From assembly GCF_901709675.1 (NCBI RefSeq), contig NC_051088.1:18859193-18923192 (forward strand): DNA of 64,000 nucleotides. The letters run 5' to 3'. The notes below the pieces were generated by a model. It was not told the origin of the DNA. It was given only the letters and a program-made list of their open reading frames with translations, and did no database searches. Of the stretch, positions 33,537 through 44,700 are shown in pieces (the stretch's first letter is position 1; every line of letters begins with the position of its first letter). This DNA is from Syngnathus acus. Its lineage: Eukaryota; Chordata; Actinopteri; Syngnathiformes; Syngnathidae. The position numbers and the translations under genes were made by a program.

Positions 33537-35569
33537 GTTGGTGAGAAAATCAAAGATGTCGTGCCGCTAGCTTCACGAGATTCATTTCTAAATTCAAGCT
33601 TTGTTTTCAATGACCAACATGTATTCAAAATGAATATTTTGTGAATGCACAGCAGGGGAACATAAAACCCAAGTTACAAAGTGTTGCTGAGTGTACAGAA
33701 GCTTGCTGCCAGCCTACGTCCACTATTACAGGCCTAAACTCCATCAGAGGTCACGTTTCTTATTTGATTGGTCAAAAAGAGGTGAAGTTTATTTACAGGA
33801 GACGAAACTTCATTTGTGCAGTGAATGGAAGAAGGTGGAGAGATGAAAATCAGAACCCCCTTGAAGAAGAGCAGCTTAAGTTCGCAAAACACAGGAGCAG
33901 ACGATTGGATGGATGCGATGGATCAGACGGCACCGTTTCAGAGGTATGACGATCATTCGCAAATCGTTAAAAAGAAGCAATGCCGATTAAAAAAAACGAA
34001 CCCTCATGGATCAGCACCAAAAAAAGACATAATATTGCAAGACATATGATTACCATTTGAATTCACAAAGAACCCTGAAAGAGTTTTGTTCTCTTTTTGT
34101 GTTGTTCTTACTGCTAGCACTAGAGGGCGATACAGGACTGTTTTTCCACCAAGTCCAATTGAAAAGGAAAAACACATTTCATCGAGTACGAACTGACAGT
34201 TTGAAGGCCCCTCGGGAAGAAAAATTGTTTTATGGCATACTTAAATTCTAATGGATGATGTAAAACCTATATCCACTTGTCAGTCAGAAACAATATGATT
34301 CCACCAAATACGTTATCACACCTCGGGATGACTCCGTTTTCATTATGGCCGTCGTTCCAAATGTTCATCCCGGTTCCTCCGTCAGCCGAAAGGCATCCGC
34401 GCTTCAAAGCGGCTAAGCTCCCATCTCTGACGCAACATATGAAAATGCGCTGCAATGGTAGTGTGCTTTCAACTTGTTGTGCCGCTTAACATCTCACAAA
34501 GGACCCAGCTCCCCTCCCTCCAAGTGGCTTTGCTTCTTCACATCACATGGCTGAAGTGTCTCAGCATTCCATACCATATTGGGCAAAACGCAGGCGCTCT
34601 CTGTGCTGTCTGAGCCTTCGAATCAGAAGGATTGCCTGCTGGCTTTTACCTTCTTAGCTGATACTGTGCTATGTGGTTGAACTTTGACCTTGAACGCCGC
34701 TGCTGATTCCGCCCACTTGCTGCAGCGAGGGATGGATCGAGCGGCACTGCGTCAAAGAGCATATTACGAATGCCCTTCGCAGTACAGAGTGAAAGAAATT
34801 TCTCCTCAGGAGCTGACCTCAGGTCAGGGAATCAGCTGCTCTCCGCGGTGGCATCAGAAACACAAATCAGGCGGTGGTAACATGAGAGTCTCTCAGCGTT
34901 ACGAAGAGGACTATATCTGGCTGCGATAATCACAGCCTGGCTTCAGCAGTAGAATAGACGACGGATGCCTGTCACTAGTGCCCGCTGCTGTTTGACTGAT
35001 CCCAACAGATTTTCCACATAGCTTGTCAGTAACAAAGAGGAGGACAGGTGCAGATGGATTCAGCTCTGTGATCTTGTCACCTTGGAGCTGTAAGAACGTT
35101 TGGCCAGCTCATGTATATCAGACTGCAGATGGTCTTATGAGATCTTGTAAAACCTCTCATCTGTGGCTCCACATCTTGGAATACATGCGAATGCAATTTC
35201 AAACTGTATGTAGAAGAGGGAGTGCGATTTTGTGCGTGCGTGCTGTGAATGGAGACCGCCCAGGGATGATACAGCTGCAACCTTTAATCGTCTGCACCAC
35301 TGCTTGTCTACTTCACACTCTGTAAACACAACAAATACCATTGCTATTATTCAGATTTGGAAATTCAGATGTAATTTAGTATATAGGGCCACACTTTATG
35401 CAATGCTGTGAATGGTTGCGAAAGGACCTTTTCTTGGGCCATCACAACACTGCATTCTTCTCACCATATGTATTCAGATACTTGTTACGTGTTTAAAAAT
35501 GTACTTAGTTACACAATCTGAGTACTATGATATTAAAGTAATGTAACTTCATTACTTTTAATTACTCTA

Positions 35570-35660
35570 CTGCGATTGGCTGGTGACTAGTTCAGGGTGT
35601 CGCTTGTCTAGCGCCCAAAGGCTACTGGGATAGGATGGATGGATGGGATGGATTACTCTA
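35570..35660. repeat. LINE-tail-like fragment ending in (GGAT)n
   Basis: GCGATTGGCTGGTGACTAG, TCAGGGTGTCGC and GGGATAGGATGGATGGATGG match the 3' end of a common fish LINE family, with its short terminal tandem repeat. Confidence 0.6.
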
Positions 35661-38044
35661 ATGCCAAAAATGTTCAAAAGGCAACAGCAAAAATATCAGT
35701 ATGAAATACTATAATCATACTATATTCTATGTACTATGGATGTTTAATAGGCCTGGTTTTAGAATTCAGAAGGACATGTCAGTACAAGAACTATGAGGAA
35801 GACATTTATCTATGCAACCTTTTTTGAATCTAAACAAAAACCCTAAATTTGCGATGTTCGCAAGCATTTACAAGCATTTGTTGCTCAGTAGACATAGTGA
35901 ATTTAGGCTTTCTCTGTGTTTGTTAAAGGTTCGTAAAAGCTTTTACTTGTTACAAACAACAACAAAAAACGCTTGCATTATTGCAATTGTTTATTGCATA
36001 TGACATTTCACAATGTTGGCATATATTCTAGCAAGAATCATGGAAACTAATGCATTTGGCTTGATTTTGTAGGCCACATAAAATGATCTGTGCTGTAAGT
36101 AAAAAACATTTTAATGTTAAATTTGAGAAGTTACACAAGTCGTTTCCATATTATCAGAAACATGTTCAACGGTGAAAGTCGCTAAATATCATGCCCCTGA
36201 ATTTCCCCAACATTTTTCAAAAAGTTGACAAATCCAACATTTGCAACTTTCACAACCATTGGCGTGCTCAGTGAGGTTCAACCTTTAAACTTCCTCCATG
36301 GTAACCAGCAGTCTAAATTAGTTTGACAGCTCTTTATAAATGTTATTTAAAACAAAAACGTCCGCCAGTGAATACGATCCAAAACAGTCACCACCCTTCC
36401 TGTTCCTTTTGAGACCAACACATCTCATTTGACTGTCTGGCCAACAAAAAGCATACGTGGGAGGAGCAATAGTGCGTCATGAAGCCTTTTTATGACTAGT
36501 TATCCACTTATCACCAGGAAAACGTGTTCAGCCAACCAGTTTGAGAGTGGGCCAGGTCTCGACTATGGCATCTCTCTTCTCCGCATTAAAAATGTAATCC
36601 TGCAAAATAATTCACATTTTGTAATTGATACTTTTCTGTAGATTACAGTTAAATTTATTTGTTTGCACCCTGAATATCGGTATATGTATTCCATTACTCT
36701 TCAAGCCTGCTTATCTTTCCAACTAATCTGTTTGCCCTGACTGGTGAAAAAGGATGTCAGCAAGCAAACCTCACTATATATGGAAGACAGCAATGGTCCA
36801 TGCTATTGCAAAGTGAGGGAGAGCTTGTGTGTGCGTGCGTGTGCGTGTGGGTGCGTTAAATGGAATACTTTGACATTTAGGGCTTTGCCCCTTCTGGCGT
36901 TTGTTACTAAACTGCAAATTTGAAGATGGATAAACATCATACCTAAAAACAAAGGTCAGCTACTGCAGTCTCACATAGAGATGCATTACGTTTTACAAAC
37001 CTTCAATGTCTATCTTAACCTCATTTTACCTTGTGATTGAATAGATTCAATTGACGTATTATACAATATATACTTTACAATACGAGCAAAAACGAGTTTA
37101 AAGCCAATAATGGCTCGTTTAATTTATATATATATACTGTCTGTCAACATTTTGTATTACAAAATAATGGTTTTACTATTAAGTCTGGTGACCAAACACC
37201 TATCAGTGTGATTCAGTAAAGTTATTCACCACAATAATAATAAAACATATTTTTCAATCATTTGATAAATCTGTTAGTGTCAATCAAAACACAATAATAT
37301 CATTGAGAAGGTCATTTAGTCATTTCTGTGCTGCTTTCACAGGTTCTCCTTAGCAAATGTATTATGCAAGGTTTGTCTTTGCCAAGAGGAAACAAATTAT
37401 TTTGTTTTGCACATTTTTACGCCGCTTTGTGTCATTTATGCAACAAGAAAAAGATTGTTGCAATGTGTGAGGACATAGCTGATGAAACCATCTGGCCTTT
37501 AACAGTTACAGTAAATAAAACATCTTGAGAATGTGCTGCATATTTTTACAAAAGTTTTTTTTGTACAGACATTGGATTTCCATATTTGGAAAAACTATTT
37601 CTTGGATAACCGATTGCGCAAGAAGTGACAAATTCAAAGTAAGTAAAGCTGGACTCGGTCCGTCCTTCGCGTCACCTGCCAGGTAGAGTGGTGAGGCTTG
37701 CCACCTGGCGGCCGCCAATATCTCCTCGGGTGACCTTATGGTCTTCCAAGATGAAAACACCAGACTCTCAGATGGTGCTCCGCCTCCTCTGTGCAGTCCC
37801 GCGCATAAATGGACAATTTTAGGCCTCAGTGGCTCGTCCCGTCCCTGTTCAGAGCCTCTGGCAAGATGCCACCGAAAGCTTGGGGGAGAAGCAAAGCAGA
37901 GAGGAAGGCTGGGAGGGCGAGTGAGCTGTGAAAGGAGGAGGGGGAGAGAGAGAGAGAGAGAGCAGCTGATGAAGAGAGAGTATAACTTTGAGGGATCACA
38001 GGAAGAGGCAGCACAGGAAGAACTTTTGGCTCCTTTCTTTCAGG

Positions 38045-38056
38045 CCTTTTTATAGG
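38045..38056 (+). promoter_or_regulatory. CArG/MEF2/TATA-like motif before the M20 exon
   Basis: CCTTTTTATAGG lies 237 bp upstream of the M20-type ATG. It differs from a CArG box (eight rather than six A/T bases) and from a MEF2 site (one mismatch). The M20 protein is known from muscle, so a muscle-type element is plausible but unproven. Confidence 0.25.
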
Positions 38057-38292
38057 TCACAGGCTTCTGTTTACAAGCTGAAGAAAATCAGAGATTATAT
38101 GAATTAAATCTTTGCTGAAAATTACATTTTGATCTAAACTGACTACTGAAGCTTGGAAGAAGACCAAAGTTTCTCCAAACTGGGCCACAGCTCTACCGAC
38201 TGTTTTCCCGAAGGATTCCCCGACGCACCAGCATGGGCTCAGGTGCTTGAGGCAATCTTTGCATCTGTTATCTGGAGGCTGTAGGGGGGAGG

Positions 38293-38698
38293 ATGTCTTC
38301 CTACTTCCCCCGCACCAAAGACCTGACTCGTACCAGGAGGTCAGTCACCGACTCACCGCCATCGTCTCCATCCCCTACAGAAAAAAGCTTCCGAGTAAGA
38401 ATCTTCCTTCCTGAGACAATTTTCTTTCCCCGACCATGCTATCACCACCACCACCTTCGTCAACCTGCATGAGGTGTTTGCAATTTGTCTCTTCAAATCC
38501 AATCACACCGCATTGTCTGTCCGCTTGATAAAGCCAAACAAAGCGTCGTTTATCCTCCAAGTGTTAACGATAGATTAAAACACTTGACTGAGGATTTCGA
38601 GGAACGATTCAGGATAAATCTACATAACACCTGAAAGCCAAAATTATCTGTCAAGGATTTGTGTCTTTAGAGAAGTACAAGCTGGAGTGCTACAAGTG

Positions 38699-38737
<39 letters not shown>

Positions 38738-41700
38738 GCTGTCACAGTACATTTATTTTCGGATTTTCTCACATTGCGCTATCATATTATGTGCAATGGC
38801 CCCCTCATGAAGCACCAAATTACTATTACAGAGTCATCTCTGCTGAACTCAGTTTGTGGAAAAGAGAACTTGCCTTCTGCAATTTCCTGTTATGTTTTCT
38901 CTCGCTCCAAGTGGGCTATTCTCAGTGGACTACTGTGTTTACTGCATGTCAGTTCATCTGCTGGGCTGTTAAAGAGCATTAAGCACCATAGTATTTTTTG
39001 CGCCTTCAAAAAACAATATTTCTATGGCGTCTCATTGGCATTATCACATTGATGCCCATTTGAACCAGAAAGGTGGGGGATTGTTTGTGTGCAACAAACA
39101 CAAACATTCGACTGTGAACTCCAAAGGCTCAATCTTGCGATAAATAGGGGGGGGGGGGGTGTAGAATTCCTCAATAATGTCATTTTCTGCTGACACTGCT
39201 GTGCTGTCATACTCGTGGACAAGTTTCTGTGCATATTATCATGGGCTTGGCAAAAGGTTTTGGTTAATTCAGACAAAAAAAAAAATCAGGAGAGAACAGA
39301 GAGGCATAGAGATTATTGCAGTCAAAAACATACTTGACATTGTCATCAAAGTTGATTATCTTTTTAAATGTGCAATTTTGCTCTTCAAACAGATTGTGTG
39401 TGTTTGTATGCTACACACATACCACCTTCTCGTGTTCAACTGTAACTCCATAGTGAAATTCCAACCATCCATCATCTCTCTATCCTTCCCAGGGTTACGG
39501 CTGAGCTGGAGTCCTCTCCTAGCTGACTGTGGGCAAAAGGCCAACCGCGGAGCCAATATAAATAATTTAACAAGCATTCAGGTTCAAATATACAAAATTA
39601 CATTATTGTATTCAAATTATTATTCAATCATCTGAAGGATCCATGTACTGCTCATTGCATTAACTGTTGCTATAGCATGTCCCTTATATGGACATCATAA
39701 ATAATAAGACATGGATCATTTTTATTATCATAGCAAGCGACCACATACATTTTTTGGGAGTTCCTACTGCTGCTAAGTGCAAACACAAGTGCCAGAAGGT
39801 CGTTGGGATGGTTTGAAGAAGCTTTCACTCTTCTATCTTTTAGAAATAAAACGCAATGCGGCTGAAATTGGTGTGTCAAGGGGACGTTGTGGCAAGTCAA
39901 TATTTTTCAAGATTTCGCTTAATGTGTGGGCTGTCTCTGGAGGGTTGGAGGCCTGTGTTTGGTCAGCTCTCTTCAAACCCATGACCACATAAGGACACGA
40001 ACACTGGCTCGGTCGTGTAAACACTAACGAATAGCTCCTTTAACACACCATCTTTAAACACGAGAATAAATATTGCCTATTTTGCATTAAATATTGATTG
40101 GGCTACATGTGGTTCTTAGCTTTTCTTGTGAACAGAAATGTTTGAATTGGCAGTGTAGAATTTTTGAGTCTGGGGCAGATCTTGCAAACGGATCAGAGAC
40201 CAGTAGGGCCTCGCTCCAACCATTAAATGGTCGTAAACATCCACATGTCAGGTTTACAAGCCTTTTTTTTTTTGTTGGGCAGGGGACAGTCATAACATCA
40301 ATATTCTTGACACATTTTTGAAAACGTGAACTTTCATAAAACAGTCGTCATTGAAAACACTACTGAAAAAAAACTACAGGGGTTGACAGCCCTTAAATTC
40401 CTTTGTGAAAAGGGAATTAATTCAACACGTTAGGCTGAATGTTTTGCAGCACAAGGTCTTCCTGGATAATTCTTCAAGCTCTTGTTCAAGATTGCCATTA
40501 CTTTTGATGTGATGATGTTATCTTTATGCAATTACAAGTCGTGGGAGATTACACCAGCGAGGTTCGATTTTAGTCAACTGTTGAAATCCCTCAAGGATGC
40601 TGCGCAATGTTATCTACCTGGAAGTTATTCTGAGAATGGAAAATAGTCCCGCTTTATCTAACACAGACTGAATAATACATCTGGCTCTAAGCACACTTAA
40701 TTGTTTCCAGTGTTTTGAATGATTTCTTCTTTGTTTTTCAGCATGACAGATTGTCAAGGTAAGTGTTTCTCTTTTTCCACCCTACGATTACACGACTATG
40801 ACGGTTAACCCTTAAAAGCATCAAAATACTTTCAGCCCCTAAAATGTATTTTAGCAGTCAACTTTATTTTTGATTTTTTTAAATATAAATATAATAGTCA
40901 GATGCATATTTAATAATTATACTTGTGCTGAATGACTGCTTGAAATCACTTGGTTCTACTGCCTTATAGATTTAGATACATACTATATTTTTAATTAGCG
41001 AAGAAAGTTGCTTGCACGACAAAAACAAATAAGCCTACCAGAAGTAGTGTGAATGTGATCTGCCGCAGATTGGACTCAAGTGGGGAGAATATCCCTGACA
41101 GATTGGGAAGGACCAGCTCCTACATTCGCAGAGAGACCAGGCTAGCTTCTCTGAACAAGCCGGAGCAAGACATCACAAGCAAAGACTATAAGAAGGTGAA
41201 ACTTGTGAATATTCCATTCTCTCAAAGATTTTTAACTGCAGTGTGAGAAAAAAAAACACTTCAATTTAAACATCTGGTCCAGAATGAAGAATTGCTCATA
41301 GTCAGTTTTATATTTTATGATATTTCTTTGTCTTTTTCTTTATTAGATGTATGCAGAGGCTCTACATGAGAATGAGCGTCTCAAGTCCAGGTTGCAGGAC
41401 AGCAAGCAAGAACTTGTTAGCATCCGTTCCCAGCTGGAGAAAGTGACTCAAGTAAGTGAATTTCTTTATGGTCTTGTCATAGTAATCCAAATTAGTTTCA
41501 AAGGTTACATGCAGAAAAAGGATGAATCGGCTACTTTGGCACTCTTCACCTTAGATCATCCGCAGGCAGAAGCACAATAAATTATCATCATTATTATTAG
41601 TTGCTATTGTAGCAGCAGAATTGTCACACAATAAAATTCTTCAATACTCACGTTTTAAACGAATGTGCTGGGAAAATGAGAAGTGAAGGATGAGAACAAA

Positions 41701-44700
41701 CCTCTTCTCCTGCCTTGCCAGCCAGAAAATAAGTAGGACAAGGCAGGTAAACAACACGAGTTTGTCACGGATCAGATGGAGCAAGGCGACCAAATGCAGC
41801 TTGAATCAGGGTTTATTGAAGCAAACTCAAAAGGCAAACTGACATGACTTAAACAATAACTTGACTGACCGGGACGTGAGCTAAGAAGACTACAGCCATA
41901 CCAACAACAGACGTGACAACATCAGTGCTCCGACGGAGAGTGAGGGTGGGGCACCTAGGACTTAAATACACGACAGGTAACAAGACGCAGGCGAGAATGA
42001 TCACACTAATCATGGGCACACAGGAGGGGAGGGGTGAGCACACAGGCACACGGACAGAAACCAGACACAAAGCAAAACTAGGGACGAGACGTGAGTTGTG
42101 TCAATTATTAATTTTAGAATAGGCCGCAGGCCAATAAAAATCAGATGGCGGACTGCAAATGGCCCCCAAGCCATAGTTTTGACACACTGTCACGTCTCGT
42201 ACCCGGTTGTTTTATTATGTGTAGATTGTCATGGTTTCTGTTCGTGTCTGTGTACTCGCCCCTCCCTTCCTGTGTCAACTCACAATCCATGTACTAACTA
42301 CAGTCACCTGCCGCTTGTTACCTGTCTTGTATTTAAGTCCTGTTTGCGTGTCAGTCCTGGTCAGATCGTTGATGTCTTCACGTTTGACGTAGTCTTGTCT
42401 CACCTCCAGGTCAGTCAGTCCAGTTATTGTTTTGTTAAGTTAGGTTGGTTTGTTGGTTCTGTTGGTTTGTTCCCCTCATCCTCCCTTCCCACTACCTTAT
42501 CCCTCAATAGACCCTGGTCCAAGTTGCATTTGGTCGCCCTGTTCAATTCCGATCCGTGATACACACAGATTATTTCAGTTACTGCGCAAGTGTTTCATCC
42601 GTTCTGTTATAATGAAGCAACATTCTTATTCGCAGAGGCAAGACAGAATAGCAGAGAAATCTACTCTGCTTGAATCTGAGAAAAAGGTAAATCTTGTAAC
42701 GTGTATTTTATCCCACCATGTTTCTTTGCTGCTCCGAGGAAGGATAGGTGTTCCTTTGTGCTCTACTGATGCAACCTATTTTATCGCCTTTTTTATTTGC
42801 AGGAAAAACAGGCCCTTGAAAAACGAGTCTCGGGCATGGAAGATGAAATGAAGGTCAGTTTATGTAAATCTGTCGTGCATTTAGCATCGCAAGTTGGGGT
42901 GTTTTCTCAACTGAGAGATGTTAAAGATTTACACTCTCCATCCTTTGATTTCTTATATCACTTGTCCTTAGAATAGCATGTAGCCGGAGCTTAGCTGACT
43001 TGAGCGCTGTCAATTGCGAATAGACAAACAGCCACACTTATGGAAAATTTTGAGTCTTGAACTAACCTAACATGCATGTTTTTAAAAAAGAAAATAAAAG
43101 TACGGGGAAAGCCCACACAAGCGTATTGTGCAGCTTGCTGAGTCCATCTTGTGCCAGTGATGTCAGACACTTTAAGTGGCACATGAGATGCATACATTAG
43201 GCCAGGTGGCTTTGGAGTCAAGGAGAGAGGTTAAAGCTTCAGGCTCATTAGCCACATTGCTCTGCTGGGTCACTTCCTGTCAGGCGAAGGAGTTTGCGCC
43301 GCGGCTGCTCGGCTTTGCTTTATCCCACTGATGGGGTTGAGTGTTGTGACCTAGTTCCAGTTGATTACCAAACTCGGTCCAATAGCGAAAGACCTGCTTT
43401 TGTGAGACATTCCTGCTCTGCACAGAGTGTTCCACTTTAGTGAGAGACAGTGCGGCAGATTGTACGCCTGGGAAAGCCGGTGCAAATGTTGCAAGATAAC
43501 ACTGTTGCATTCTTATGCTATGCAAAGGTCAAACATAACATAACTCAAAAACAATTGGCAGGGCCTTCAATCGTTTGGACATTGCGCAACATTGGTTCGA
43601 CATTGTCGAACACAAAATTAGTCTTAGCAATCACATCCAAATCTATTCTGCTATGTTGCAAAATCTCAGTGCTTGATTTTGAAAACAAAATGGTGAAAGG
43701 GAATCTGATATTGACACTAAGGTTAGCGTCAGATGTTTGACATCCATGTTGTCACGGTTCCCTCAGCAGGACTCCCCAGCTCGGTTCCGTTGCGGGTACC
43801 AACCCTGAGGGGAGGGGGTGGGGATGGTGAGTGGTCGCCATGACGCTGGAGTTGAAGAGGGACACCTGCCTGTCACTTAATTTGATTGTCAAAGTCTGGG
43901 GCATGTTTTCACGTGTTGACACTCAATCGGTTTCAAAATATGAACACAATCCTCAGCACTCTTTCACAGCTTCAGCCCTCCCAGTCGACCTTTTAAACCA
44001 CAAGCATCAAAAAGCTTGCATCCCATTTTGAAACACGGTATTTGGACATTGGATGTGTTTTGATGATCTTTCTTTTATGCACCACCACAATGGATTTGTA
44101 GTCAAATAATTCAGTGTGATTAAAGTATAGGCTAAAATGGAAGGGGTTGCATGATGATTCTATTTACTGTAGCAATAACAGACAGGTTATGCAGGACTAT
44201 CTCCACTTTGAGGGGCTCAATAGTTTTTGGCAAAAACAATCATTTTTAATATTTGGATGATAAGTCCCTGCTTTTTACTCCCTCCGCTTTTGTCCTCAGT
44301 AAGTGAAAACCATGCATGTGCCGTTGGCCTTGAATTGGGGCCAATGAAAAATATTCAATATATTTGCCTTCAGAAAGTCTTGAGTTGCGTTTACTGTTGA
44401 GCTTATGAGTTTTGTAGCAGTCATTTTTGTTCTCCAAGGAAAAAAAAAAATCCTACTAGCATTTACTTTTGTTGTTACTGAAAAGCAAGTCAAACCTTTT
44501 TCAAAAGTGAAAAAAGAAAGAGATATTCTTCAGTGGCCAAACAAGTCAGTGGTGTAATTTCACACCAGTCGAGTATGCTTTTTACTAAGTGAAAATAAAA
44601 TTGAAGGTAGCAAGAGCGACCAACTAGGAGCAAGTGAAGATGGCAGCAATAAAGGATCTTTATCGTGGTTGGACTTCAAATTATGAAACATCTTGAATTA

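Larger units (their letters stand above)
33537..38292. other. ppp1r12b intron and upstream region of its internal promoter
   Basis: I see no supported exon, although the open stretch 33793-33950 has an acceptor-like TTTATTTACAG and a donor-like GAGGTATGA that do not fit the neighbouring phase. A LINE-tail piece lies at 35570-35660. A (GA)n tract (37944-37962) and a CC-TTTTTATA-GG motif (38045-38056) precede the internal first exon. Confidence 0.4.

Noticed and set aside
33641-33949. Open frame that could be another ppp1r12b exon
   Set aside because: The possible acceptors give the wrong phase relative to 33536 and the sequence does not resemble MYPT2; left as unsupported.
34684-34929. Open frame of 81 codons after a TGCTGCAG acceptor-like site
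   Set aside because: No clear donor in frame and no resemblance to MYPT2 or any family I know.
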